Assembly: GCF_019749375.1 (NCBI RefSeq)
Contig: NZ_JACWFE010000009.1
Span: forward strand, 1-64,000
DNA: 64,000 bases
Reading direction: 5' to 3'
From: Bacillus sp. S/N-304-OC-R1
GTDB lineage: Bacteria; Bacillota; Bacilli; Bacillales; Cytobacillaceae
Shown here in pieces: positions 26,963 through 35,185 of this stretch (the first letter of the stretch is position 1; each line of letters begins with the position of its first letter). Below the pieces are notes generated by a model. The model was not told the DNA's origin and searched no databases. It saw nothing but the letters and a program-made list of their open reading frames with translations. The position numbers were made by a program, and so were the translations under genes.

Positions 26963-28606
26963 ATGCAGGATTATCGCACGCTGAAACTATTGGATCGTTT
27001 TGAGAAGGTTTTTAGCAGCTTTGGCGTAGATTACAAGATAATGAGAAGAATACTGCAAGTTAAGTTAACGATGGATGGCCGGCGTGTGCCAACCATTTTC
27101 TCACAAAATGCGAAAAAACAAGATAAAGAAACGAACAATCAGTATATAAAGTCTTTATGGATATACGTGTTATTTGGTTTGTTTATGATTCCGTTTGTAC
27201 TAATGGGTGATAATTATCTTTTTCAAATGAGTCTCTTCTTTGGGGTTTTCACTTTTTTTGTCATGACCTCTATGATTGCCGATTTTTCTACTGTTTTACT
27301 AGACATCCGTGATCGGAATATCCTGTACCCAAAGCCAGTTGATCGAAAAACAATTAGCACTGCGAAAATGGTGCATGTTGTCATTTATCTCTCATTCCTT
27401 ACTATAGCGCTTGTTAGTATTCCTTTGATTGTAGGGCTTGTTAAAAATGGTATCTTTTTTTTCCTAGTTTCAGTCGTAAATATCATCTTAATTGACATGT
27501 TGGTGGTTGCGTTAACCGCTCTTATCTATTTAACTATTCTTCGATTCTTTGATGGAGAAAAATTAAAAGACATTATTAATTATGTCCAAATTGGGTTATC
27601 ACTTATGATTATGGTTGGATACCAATTGCTTGTACGCTCTTTCCAGTTTATTGACTTAACCGTTTCCCTTGAACCGGAGTGGTGGCAAATATTTATCTTT
27701 CCGATGTGGTATGGGGCAAATATGGAAATGATGATGAAAGGTGACTTTCAGCCCTTCTATCTTATTTTTACAGCTTTAGGTATTCTGATTCCGCTTCTAT
27801 CAATTTGGATTTATATGAAATTTAATCATGCTTTTGAACAAAATCTTCAAAAACTCACTTATCATGGGAAAGCAAAGGAAACAAAACATAATAAGCTTCG
27901 TCATTTGTTCCTAAAAGTTATTTGTCATTCAAATGAGGAAAGAGCCTTTTTCCGATTTGCCAGTTCCATGATGCGAAATGAACGAGATTTTAAATTGAAG
28001 GTCTATCCGTCTTTAGGTTTTTCCATCGTGATGCCTTTTATTTTAATGATGAATGAATTTGATAAAACTCTAAAAAATCTTTCCACAAGCAAATCATATT
28101 TAGCCATTTACTTTAGCTTAATCATCATCCCTACTATTATGATTCTCTTGAAGTTTTCAGGAAAATATAAGGGTGCGTGGATTTACAGGGTTGCTCCGAT
28201 ACAACAACTAAAACCGATATTTAGTGGTACGATAAAGGCGTTTATCTTTAAGCTATATTTACCAGTTTACTTGATTTTAAGCGCAGTATTTATTGCCTTA
28301 TTTGGAGTGAGAATTCTACCAGATCTTGTAGTTGTATTTTTAAATGCCTGCACTTATGCTGTCATCTGTTTTATGATTCTTAAAAAGGCTATTCCATTCT
28401 CCGAGTCTTTTAATCAATACAATCAAAACAGTAATGGTGCCCTTGTATTCGGTTTAATTCTGTTTGTTGCATTGTTTGCTGGTCTACATTTTGTCAGCAC
28501 GTTGTTCTCTTACGGAATCTATCTATATATGGTGATTACCGCCATTTGTTTAGCTACTCTATGGAAACTAGCTTTCAATATTACTTGGGAAAAAATTATT
28601 GAATAG
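26963..28606 (+). CDS. ABC-2 type exporter permease
   Basis: A 547-residue polytopic protein with about twelve hydrophobic segments: pairs near 50-90, 105-170, 200-245 and 260-280, then a cytoplasmic stretch and further segments from about 345 to the end. The N-terminal 50 residues are cytoplasmic and charged. It is the membrane partner of the ATPase immediately upstream (GGGAGATG overlaps the end of that gene). The size suggests a fused permease, two ABC-2 halves in one chain. It does not closely match a named Bacillus exporter in my memory. Confidence 0.8.
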   Translation: MQDYRTLKLLDRFEKVFSSFGVDYKIMRRILQVKLTMDGRRVPTIFSQNAKKQDKETNNQYIKSLWIYVLFGLFMIPFVLMGDNYLFQMSLFFGVFTFFVMTSMIADFSTVLLDIRDRNILYPKPVDRKTISTAKMVHVVIYLSFLTIALVSIPLIVGLVKNGIFFFLVSVVNIILIDMLVVALTALIYLTILRFFDGEKLKDIINYVQIGLSLMIMVGYQLLVRSFQFIDLTVSLEPEWWQIFIFPMWYGANMEMMMKGDFQPFYLIFTALGILIPLLSIWIYMKFNHAFEQNLQKLTYHGKAKETKHNKLRHLFLKVICHSNEERAFFRFASSMMRNERDFKLKVYPSLGFSIVMPFILMMNEFDKTLKNLSTSKSYLAIYFSLIIIPTIMILLKFSGKYKGAWIYRVAPIQQLKPIFSGTIKAFIFKLYLPVYLILSAVFIALFGVRILPDLVVVFLNACTYAVICFMILKKAIPFSESFNQYNQNSNGALVFGLILFVALFAGLHFVSTLFSYGIYLYMVITAICLATLWKLAFNITWEKIIE

Positions 28607-28646
28607 TTTCATCCTCACTATAGATGTAAACAGCATAATACAAAAA

Positions 28647-28679
28647 GAGAGCCAAAAGATTATCTATTCTCTGGCTCTC
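28647..28679 (-). terminator. Intrinsic terminator of the paralog pair
   Basis: GAGAGCC and GGCTCTC arms; on the minus strand the hairpin is followed by TTTTTG. It may also end the ABC operon on the plus strand, with a poorer T run there. Confidence 0.65.
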
Positions 28680-28748
28680 ACTACTTAAAATATTAATTTT
28701 ATTGGATACTCCCTATTTATAACTTCACATAAATTTCACCACTTATTA

Positions 28749-29252
28749 TTAAGTTAATGTTTGGGTTTGATCCAACTTCTTTTGCATTATATGAAACGTT
28801 TCTCTACCAAAAAAAGCATCGGCTTTTCTTTTAATTTCTTTTAACATTGCATCATTTGCAGCCAGGGCTTCTCTAATTCTTTCTATAAGCTGCTGCGCGG
28901 AATGATCAGTAATTTGTTTGGCAACCCGTTCAAGCAATACCTTAGTATCAATCGAAAATCTTTCTGCGAAACTATGACACTTAACCATATTCATTCGAAG
29001 GGGCTCGCGATATTCGTTTGTAAAAGCTCTTCTTATACATCCTCTTACACCTGCATATCCATATGATATTTCTGATGCAGCTCTGTAAAAAAGAATCATC
29101 CCATCCGCGTGACTAGATCCTGGATGTAATCGGAGCTCACTAATTAATGACATTAGTCTTCTTACCATTGGTTTTGCCTTTTCCATCGTGTTCCACCAAT
29201 CCATCAAGCGCTGTCTTTCTTCCAGATTCATTATCATTGAATTATTTTGCAA
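28749..29252 (-). CDS. Unrecognised helical protein, paralog of the next gene upstream
   Basis: A 167-residue protein I do not recognise, predicted mostly helical, no signal peptide or membrane segment. It shares a central motif with its neighbour: SEISYGYAGVRGCIRR here against ADIGYGFDSVQGTISR there, with similar length and helices on both sides. This suggests tandem duplication. Translation starts at TTG (29250-29252) eight bases after GAGGAG, and 12 bases separate it from the stop of the upstream paralog, so the two form an operon closed by the 28647 terminator. Mature residues include one Cys in each half but no catalytic pattern. Confidence 0.65.
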   Translation of the reverse strand: MQNNSMIMNLEERQRLMDWWNTMEKAKPMVRRLMSLISELRLHPGSSHADGMILFYRAASEISYGYAGVRGCIRRAFTNEYREPLRMNMVKCHSFAERFSIDTKVLLERVAKQITDHSAQQLIERIREALAANDAMLKEIKRKADAFFGRETFHIMQKKLDQTQTLT

Positions 29253-29264
29253 AATCGATTCTCC

Positions 29265-29771
29265 TCACAATCGCGGGATTGCTTGAATATTCTCGATGCT
29301 GGAATGTATTTCTTGCCACTTATCCCCTAATAATTCCTTTATTAATCTATTTGCTTCTTTTATCATTTCACTTATTTGCTTGTTTAAATTTCGACTAAGC
29401 TCAACCAAATAATAAACGTCAGGACCTGCACCCTTTACTGCAAGTTCAAAGTTTGGGTTTAACTGTTTTTCACTAATCCTCAATGTATCCAGCTCAAACA
29501 CAAGCATTTCATAAACGAACGGAAGCATCTCACCTATTTGTATCCGACTAATAGTGCCTTGGACTGAATCAAACCCATATCCAATATCAGCAACAGATGC
29601 ATGGTAAGGATTGAGGCCAGGCTTTGTTCTCAAGGAAGGTATGGATCGAAAACCGGTTGTTATCGAGCATACTACTTCTTTGGCAGCCATTCCCCTTTCA
29701 ATGACATCGTAAATTGCGTTAAGATATGAATTTCTTTCTTGTTGATACAGGTTATCATTGGTATCTGACAT
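29265..29771 (-). CDS. Unrecognised helical protein, first gene of a paralog pair
   Basis: A 168-residue soluble protein of unknown family. It begins with a polar helix (NLYQQERNSYLNAIYDVIER), carries the shared GYGFDSVQG centre, and ends in a long amphipathic helix pair (NLNKQISEMIKEANRLIKEL). AGGAG lies upstream of the ATG. The pairing of two diverged copies in one transcript would fit a hetero-oligomer. Directly upstream is a stretch of decayed sequence, so earlier operon members may have been lost. Confidence 0.65.
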   Translation of the reverse strand: MSDTNDNLYQQERNSYLNAIYDVIERGMAAKEVVCSITTGFRSIPSLRTKPGLNPYHASVADIGYGFDSVQGTISRIQIGEMLPFVYEMLVFELDTLRISEKQLNPNFELAVKGAGPDVYYLVELSRNLNKQISEMIKEANRLIKELLGDKWQEIHSSIENIQAIPRL

Positions 29772-29826
29772 ATCATAATTCTCCTATTCAGTTTTTTTTA
29801 CCATAACGTAAGGACATGTTATTTTA

Positions 29827-29949
29827 TTATTCATGCTGCTCCTTCATTTTTTTATTTAATCTATCTTCTAATACGTGAATCATATACAGAAAATGATCAG
29901 CCTCACGTAAAAAATGGTCCGCGTGAAAAGGAAAATTAAAACCACTTAC
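29827..29949 (-). pseudogene. C-terminal remnant resembling a DUF2935 protein
   Basis: A frame open for about 40 codons with no start, reading FHADHFLREADHFLYMIHVL and ending MKEQHE at the stop 29827. The DHFLREADHFL pattern is like the repeated helices of DUF2935 (ferritin-like) proteins. An in-frame stop lies just upstream at 29950 and no extension is found, so the rest of the gene seems deleted. Confidence 0.4.
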
Positions 29950-30417
29950 TTACAATTAAGACAAACCTCCTTTACTATGGCTATATTACTAAAGATATTA
30001 CTGAACAAATCCAATATGTCTTGGACAGGAGTAATTTCTTTATAACCCTTAAGTTGGAGGCAGGTTCGAAGTTATTGCAAAAACTATCTAAAAGAAGGCA
30101 CCTGTTTTATGAACAGGTGCCCTCTTTTAGATACATATTTAAGCGCTTGATTTTAAAAATATAAACGAACCAATCTCCAGTTTACCCCATTTGATTTAAA
30201 GTTTTTTCAATCATATTACTAAGAGAATAAGGATCAGGATTTCCTTTAACCTTTATATAAAAGCTCTTTAAGCATGTTTCTTCCATAATAAAGAAGTTAT
30301 TTCCTTTTTTCATTGCCAACAATAAAAAGAAAAAACTGCCTCAATGGCAGTATTTATTTTTAACGAATGTATGGATTATAAAAAAACACACAACCTATAT
30401 ATAGCCATTTAAGGTAG
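29950..30417. other. Degraded region with orphan terminators
   Basis: No intact gene. It contains a strong hairpin at 30097-30121 (GGCACCTGTT/AACAGGTGCC) followed by CTCTTTT, a second at 30335-30351 (ACTGCC/GGCAGT) with T or A runs on both sides, and between them a 43-codon minus-strand frame at 30182-30313. None of the hairpins has an identifiable gene to terminate. This looks like the residue of deleted genes. Confidence 0.5.
30182..30313 (-). CDS. Possible 43-residue ORF or gene fragment
   Basis: Starts MKKGNNFFIMEETCLKSF and ends MIEKTLNQMG. The amino-acid usage looks protein-like, and it lies just past the orphan terminator at 30335. It has no ribosome binding site, so it is more likely a fragment than a functional gene. 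Confidence 0.25.
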   Translation of the reverse strand: MKKGNNFFIMEETCLKSFYIKVKGNPDPYSLSNMIEKTLNQMG

Positions 30418-30426
30418 GTGTGTAAA

Positions 30427-30924
30427 TTGCGTGATAGACAAATATTAAAACTGCTTTTATATATAGGATGCGGATTTTTGCCCTTTTTATTCAGAAAACA
30501 GCCGATAAAGGATTGGATTTTTATTTTTTGTATTAAAGCATTTTACTCAGGATTCATCGATTCATTTGTCGTAGCTCAAAAACATATCAGTTATCCGGTA
30601 AGATTTTTTCCTAAAGTATTTAAAATCAATATTTTATTTGATCTCTTATTGTTCCCTATTGTGTGTGTTCTTTATAATCAAATCACTTATCGTACCAATT
30701 TGATCAAAACTGCCTTAATTGCATTTATTTTTAGCATCCCAATTACCCTTGTTGAAATATGGGCTGAAAGGAATACAAGATTGATTAGATATGAAAAAAG
30801 CTGGAATTGGATTTTTTCTTTTATTACTTTAACATGTACTTTTTGGTTGGTAAGAGCAACACTCTATTTGGTAAGATTAGCTGATAAGACGACTATAGAA
30901 CAATATGAAGCCAAAGAAAACTGA
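30427..30924 (+). CDS. CBO0543 family membrane protein
   Basis: About 165 residues with four to five hydrophobic segments and family features: FRKQPIKDWIFIF, the SYPVRFFPKVFKINILFDLL block, and VEIWAERNTRLIRYEKSW near the end. Function unknown. I favour TTG at 30427 with AGGTG seven bases upstream over GTG at 30418. Three diverged relatives lie in tandem at 43092-44722. An intrinsic terminator follows at 30940. Confidence 0.82.
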   Translation: MRDRQILKLLLYIGCGFLPFLFRKQPIKDWIFIFCIKAFYSGFIDSFVVAQKHISYPVRFFPKVFKINILFDLLLFPIVCVLYNQITYRTNLIKTALIAFIFSIPITLVEIWAERNTRLIRYEKSWNWIFSFITLTCTFWLVRATLYLVRLADKTTIEQYEAKEN

Positions 30925-30939
30925 ATTTAATCCTTTTTT

Positions 30940-30961
30940 GCGGTTTGTATATGCAAACCGC
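30940..30961 (+). terminator. Intrinsic terminator
   Basis: GCGGTTTG (30940-30947) and CAAACCGC (30954-30961), followed by TTTATT, after the CBO0543 gene. Confidence 0.8.
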
Positions 30962-31026
30962 TTTATTAATCTGCTTTGTCATTAAATATTAATTTTTTAA
31001 AAGATGGAACAATATCTCAAGACAAT

Positions 31027-31611
31027 TTAATTAGGATAATGAACACGTACCATACTCCAGACCTCTTCCCAAGCCTTTTTTTTCATTCGATTTTCGTAGA
31101 CTTTGAACAGATCCTTAGTCTCTAAATATATCGGTGTCGGTTTCACATCTAAAAGGATTACGTCATCAATTCCCCAAGGAGCTGTTAATACAATATTATT
31201 CTGTTCATTCAATTTGACCCCTAACGCTGTAACGGTTTCAGGAAATTTAGCTATTCCGTCTACAGAGGAAGTAAAAGGAGGCAAATGATTGATAGCGTGC
31301 ATTCTTGCCTGATTCTTTACAGACCATGGGACATTAGGGAGTAATTCTCGCAGCCTACCTTCAATCCTTTTTTCCACTCGTTCATCAGTATCATCGGGAT
31401 CATAATAGATCACATCAATATCGGATAGCGGGGTCCGTGTTTCAAAGCCGTGCAGCACATCCCATATTTTTGAACGTACAAATCCTGCGCAAATCCACCA
31501 ATCAGGTAGATTTAAGGTTTTAACAATATGTAATAATTCCATCATCCATTTATCTTCACATATCACTCGTGTAATATCTTTTTCATTTTTGATGGTCATT
31601 CTATTCACCAT
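31027..31611 (-). CDS. Nucleotidyltransferase-fold protein (DUF925/PF06042 type)
   Basis: A 194-residue protein with a minimal nucleotidyltransferase core: WWICAGFVRSKIWD, then TPLSDIDVIYYD, where the GxxR and DxD elements bind nucleotide and metal. The C-terminal part has TPIYLETKDLFKVYENRM, typical of this family. The acceptor substrate is unknown. Starts at 31611 or at the in-frame ATG four codons in; neither has a strong ribosome binding site. It is the last of three genes in the same direction (with 31652 and 32287) and may be co-transcribed with them. Confidence 0.82.
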   Translation of the reverse strand: MVNRMTIKNEKDITRVICEDKWMMELLHIVKTLNLPDWWICAGFVRSKIWDVLHGFETRTPLSDIDVIYYDPDDTDERVEKRIEGRLRELLPNVPWSVKNQARMHAINHLPPFTSSVDGIAKFPETVTALGVKLNEQNNIVLTAPWGIDDVILLDVKPTPIYLETKDLFKVYENRMKKKAWEEVWSMVRVHYPN

Positions 31612-31651
31612 TTCTATTCATTTTGCAATATATACGTACTCGTTCACTTCT

Positions 31652-32209
31652 TTAAATATCACAAATCACCTTTAATATTTTTCCATATTGCTCTATTTCG
31701 TTTTGAACTCGATATTTGCCTTTTTCACTGTTCATCCATTCGTCAGGAGTAATATTTCTCTCATCTTGAAGGGGCAATACATCCAAAACCTTATCAGAAT
31801 TTGCATAAATCGTAGCCAGCAAATAAAATCGCCTGCAAAAGAATGATTTTCCTGCTAATAGAATATCTTTATAGTCTGTATTATTAAGATACTCAAATGC
31901 AGACTGAATGACTCCTTCGACACCTGCTTTTTCTTGATTATCTTTAATAGGGGACAACTTTTCCTTTTCAATCCCCGCCTTTATTAGGAGAGGTTCGTAG
32001 AAATCAAATTCTCCGCAATTTAGGAAACTATTAAAGTTTTCCGGGATCATAATCTTTTTTGCACCTGACTTACTATAGAAATCAAATAATTGCTTATTTA
32101 ATTCAGGAAAGTGTCCTGGATGATAGAGAATAACATCCGGAACATCAAAAAGATTTTTCCTTTCCATAAATACTAACTCGTTGATACAATTGACTGTTAA
32201 ATTCTGCAT
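31652..32209 (-). CDS. YdcF/DUF218 family protein
   Basis: A 185-residue protein of the YdcF/ElyC-like DUF218 fold: DVPDVILYHPGHFPELNKQL, then KKIMIPENFNSF, TDYKDILLAGKSFFCRRFYL and a C-terminal NEIEQYGKIL helix. Cytoplasmic here, with no anchor. Members of the fold bind nucleotides or SAM; activities are poorly defined. The start at 32209 (MQNLTVNCINEL) follows AAAGGAGAT; an in-frame ATG at 32236 is weaker. Confidence 0.78.
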   Translation of the reverse strand: MQNLTVNCINELVFMERKNLFDVPDVILYHPGHFPELNKQLFDFYSKSGAKKIMIPENFNSFLNCGEFDFYEPLLIKAGIEKEKLSPIKDNQEKAGVEGVIQSAFEYLNNTDYKDILLAGKSFFCRRFYLLATIYANSDKVLDVLPLQDERNITPDEWMNSEKGKYRVQNEIEQYGKILKVICDI

Positions 32210-32251
32210 AAATATCTCCTTTTCGATCATCAGCAAGCTTTAATTAAAAAT

Positions 32252-32278
32252 GAGCAGCAAAGTCTGTATCTGCTGCTC
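32252..32278 (-). terminator. Intrinsic terminator after the methyltransferase
   Basis: GAGCAGCA and TGCTGCTC form an 8-bp stem. On the minus strand ATTTTTAATT follows. Confidence 0.65.
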
Positions 32279-32286
32279 CCTATCAT

Positions 32287-32919
32287 CTATGATTTCTTTG
32301 AAAGAACGAAGACTCCTCCACAGTGAGAAATCGGATAATATTCACAATGACAATCATCTTTTAATGCAGCTTTTATTTCATTGCTGACAAAATAATACTC
32401 ATCGTGATCCCAGTAATCTTTACTCTCTTGTCTGCATTCTTCAAGCTGTTCTCTTGTTTCAAAAGAGATATCGCCAATAAAAATTTTTCCATCTTCCTTT
32501 ATAAGAGATAACAAATTTCTTATAAATAGGACCTTATCTTTGTCAGTTAAATGGTGTAAAGCATATGTACTCACAATCGAGTCATATTGGTATTGCTGAA
32601 ATTCAGGCGGCACTCCATTTGTAATATCCCATTCTAATAAATTTGCGCTCGGCATTTTCATTTTGGCAATGGAGATCATTTTTGATGAAAAATCTATACC
32701 ATCTATGTTGTGCCCATTTTCATATAATTTACTTGTCAAAACTCCGGTTCCAAAGCCAATATCTAATACGTTCGAGTTCTTAATTTGCATCACTTCATTA
32801 AAGATTGTATTTAGAATTTCCATATATCCTGCAAAAGGATACAAATTATTTTCCTCACTTATTTGAACCGTTTTATCATAATGATCTGCCCAAAGATTAA
32901 ACCCTAAATTATTTAACAT
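32287..32919 (-). CDS. Class I SAM-dependent methyltransferase
   Basis: A 210-residue Rossmann-fold methyltransferase: motif I NVLDIGFGTGVLTSKL, the acidic motif II strand in HNIDGIDFSS, and YDSIVSTYALHHL as motif IV, followed by KDKVLFIRNLL and IKEDGKIFIGDI. The acceptor is unknown. The start at 32919 (MLNNLGFNLWADHYD) has GGAGGAG; the in-frame ATG at 32964 is rejected. About 55 bases upstream ends a 16-codon ORF with a strong ribosome binding site, a possible leader peptide. Confidence 0.87.
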   Translation of the reverse strand: MLNNLGFNLWADHYDKTVQISEENNLYPFAGYMEILNTIFNEVMQIKNSNVLDIGFGTGVLTSKLYENGHNIDGIDFSSKMISIAKMKMPSANLLEWDITNGVPPEFQQYQYDSIVSTYALHHLTDKDKVLFIRNLLSLIKEDGKIFIGDISFETREQLEECRQESKDYWDHDEYYFVSNEIKAALKDDCHCEYYPISHCGGVFVLSKKS

Positions 32920-32973
32920 GAATGCTCCTCCAGTATTAAAATTCATTAACGAGCACTCATTCATCGCAAATGA

Positions 32974-33024
32974 TTACTCGTTTCGATTCCCTTCGAATGG
33001 TTTAGATAGATTATACATAGTCAT
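32974..33024 (-). CDS. Possible 16-residue leader peptide ahead of the methyltransferase
   Basis: ATG at 33024 preceded by GAGGAGTGATTGAT encodes MTMYNLSKPFEGNRNE and stops at 32974. Downstream, GAAT...GCTC and GAGCATTC can pair and would partly cover the methyltransferase ribosome binding site GGAGGAG. Too short to judge by codon use; the ribosome binding site is the main support. Confidence 0.4.
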   Translation of the reverse strand: MTMYNLSKPFEGNRNE

Positions 33025-33206
33025 ATCAATCACTCCTCATTTGATTTAGTTAAATTTTAACATAATATATTAAATTATCCATGAATTTCGATATTTCATG
33101 TCATAATAGGTAAGTTGATGATTGAGAGAAAAATTTAATATTTCCGTGAACCAAATGAATGGAATTCTCCTCTAATAGATGACAAAACAAAAAGGAGGGA
33201 TTGAAC

Positions 33207-33737
33207 TTGAACTCAGAAGCATTAGTGATAAGTGCTCAACAAGGGAACAAGGAAGCATTTACAAAACTGATAAAAAACATGGAGCATTCACTCTATAAAG
33301 TTTCTAAAGCGATTCTTTTATCTGATTCAGAATGCTTAGATGCGGTACAAGAAGCGGTGCTGATTGCTTATACAACGATTCACCAATTACGTGAGCCGAA
33401 ATTTTTCAAAACATGGATTACTAGAATTTTGATCAATGAATGCAATAAAATTCGAAGAAACCAGACAAAGATTGTCAAACTCGATGGAATGTCGGAGCCA
33501 TCTATAAACGAGCAGCGTGATGCCATTATCGATTTACAAACAGCGGTTAATAGCTTGGATTCCGATCTTAGAACTGTTATAACGCTTTATTATTATGAAG
33601 ATTTGTCAATCAAGGATATCGGAGCTATTTTGGATATTGCCGGTGGAACAGTAAAGTCTCGGCTAAATCGAGCAAGAACGAAATTATTTAGTTTATTAAG
33701 CACAAATAATTCTGAAGGGAGAATGCTTCATGAATAA
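33207..33737 (+). CDS. ECF sigma factor
   Basis: A 176-residue extracytoplasmic-function sigma factor. Region 2 includes NKEAFTKLIKNMEHSLYKVS, LDAVQEAVLIAYTTIHQL and FKTWITRILINECNKIRR. Region 4 includes DLRTVITLYYYEDLSIKDIG and IAGGTVKSRLNRARTKL. I choose TTG 33207, six bases after AAGGAGGGA, over TTG 33201. It overlaps the DUF4179 gene by 8 bases, the usual sigma/anti-sigma layout (SigV-like in general form). A TGAACC box near 33146 with a downstream CCTCTA could be an autoregulatory ECF promoter, weakly supported. Confidence 0.88.
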   Translation: MNSEALVISAQQGNKEAFTKLIKNMEHSLYKVSKAILLSDSECLDAVQEAVLIAYTTIHQLREPKFFKTWITRILINECNKIRRNQTKIVKLDGMSEPSINEQRDAIIDLQTAVNSLDSDLRTVITLYYYEDLSIKDIGAILDIAGGTVKSRLNRARTKLFSLLSTNNSEGRMLHE

Positions 33738-35091
33738 AAAATTAGAGGATCAGCTTCAAGTTTGGGGAAAAGAAGAGGAAAAGGTTCCAGAATTCTTCTC
33801 TAAAGGAATTGATGATGCATTAAATAATCTTCCAGACTTACATAGTCCATTAGAGAGAGCAAGAAAGAAAAAAAGGAAGCCATTTGCAAAAACAATTGCT
33901 GTCTCGGCTGCGGTATTCACATTTGGGATCATTGGATCAGGCTTTGTCTCGCCTACAATGGCCAAAGTATTAAGTGAAGTTCCCATTGTTGGCTCTATTT
34001 TTGCTGGTTCATCCGATTCTTCTTTGAAAAAATTAGAAGAAAAAGGGCTTGCATCGAAGTTAAATGAAACGGTTATTGATAACGGAGTTTCACTTACCAT
34101 TACCGAAGCATTCTTTGGGGGTGGACGATTAGCCATTAGCTATATAATTGAAACGGATAAAGCTGATTTAAAGTTGTTTGAGAAAAATCAAGGCAATGGT
34201 TTCTCCTTTCAAGCATCTATTAACGAGAAACCGTTTACTTACATGGCCGGCTTTGAACAAAATGTTAACGACGGCGTAGCGAGAGGTATTTTAGACATGG
34301 GCGTTGGATTGGAATCTGAGCTGCCAGAGAAGCCTGTTCTCCAATTAAATGTTAATGAAATAAGTGGAATTAAAGGTACTTGGAATTTCAATATTCCAGT
34401 AAGCAATAAGGAAACGAAGGCTGCAACCACAGTATTCACACCTATGGTTTCTACTACTTGGGATAAAGCGACGTTTGTTGTTGAAAAAGCAGAGTTTACT
34501 CCAGCCGGATCACAAATCATTATTGACAGTACAATGCCAAGAGAAGATAACGATCATTACCGTTTTGCTATCTATGATGAAAATGGAACATCACTCGGCG
34601 TTGCTGGCGGTTCTGGAAGTTCCATTATTGACAAAGGAAATGGTCTTGTGAACTTTAAAAATACCATCTTACTTCCTGGCCGTGATTCAGCACCTAAAGG
34701 ATTAATAATCGAAGTCTTTAACAATCACGGAGAAATGTATGATCCGTCCAATAGTAAAGAAGTGAAGTTACCTTTAAATGAAACGAAATTCCCGTATACA
34801 ATCACTTACCCTAATGGCAGTGAATTAACGATTACCAACTATGAACAGTTAGAAGATAAAACAGTGCTTTATTATGATATTAAAGGAAGCCTCCGCTTGC
34901 AGAATACTTTTATTATACTTGAAGATCAAAATGGTGAAAGTATCACCTCTAATATGGATGCTGAACGAACTAGTCTTGATGGGCTATCTTTTAAACGAGA
35001 ATTTGCTAAAACAACAGGTCCAATTACATTAATGACTCAAGTTGATAAAACAAATACAGAAGTGAAGCAAATTAAGATAAGTTTAGATTAA
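33730..35091 (+). CDS. DUF4179-domain membrane protein, likely anti-sigma factor
   Basis: A 453-residue single-pass protein. A short cytoplasmic N-terminus (residues 1-55, with a conserved DDALNNLPDLHSPLERA stretch) comes before one membrane helix (TIAVSAAVFTFGIIGSGFVS, about 58-78) and a large extracellular region. That region starts with the DUF4179 domain (VPIVGSIFA through about 180) and continues with beta-rich sequence like the DUF5643 partner domain. Overlap with the sigma gene and this topology indicate an anti-sigma or signal sensor. The N-terminal segment would hold the sigma factor at the membrane. Confidence 0.82.
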   Translation: MNKKLEDQLQVWGKEEEKVPEFFSKGIDDALNNLPDLHSPLERARKKKRKPFAKTIAVSAAVFTFGIIGSGFVSPTMAKVLSEVPIVGSIFAGSSDSSLKKLEEKGLASKLNETVIDNGVSLTITEAFFGGGRLAISYIIETDKADLKLFEKNQGNGFSFQASINEKPFTYMAGFEQNVNDGVARGILDMGVGLESELPEKPVLQLNVNEISGIKGTWNFNIPVSNKETKAATTVFTPMVSTTWDKATFVVEKAEFTPAGSQIIIDSTMPREDNDHYRFAIYDENGTSLGVAGGSGSSIIDKGNGLVNFKNTILLPGRDSAPKGLIIEVFNNHGEMYDPSNSKEVKLPLNETKFPYTITYPNGSELTITNYEQLEDKTVLYYDIKGSLRLQNTFIILEDQNGESITSNMDAERTSLDGLSFKREFAKTTGPITLMTQVDKTNTEVKQIKISLD

Positions 35092-35113
35092 ATCATGATA
35101 TTTCCCCCTATCT

Positions 35114-35139
35114 GCCCCAAGATTTCCTTGGGGCTTTTT
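35114..35139 (+). terminator. Intrinsic terminator of the sigma/anti-sigma operon
   Basis: GCCCCAAG (35114-35121) and CTTGGGGC (35127-35134), followed by TTTTT. Confidence 0.85.
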
Positions 35140-35185
35140 CTAGAAAGAACATCTACCTTTAAGAGACTAAATCCTTAAGCTAGGT

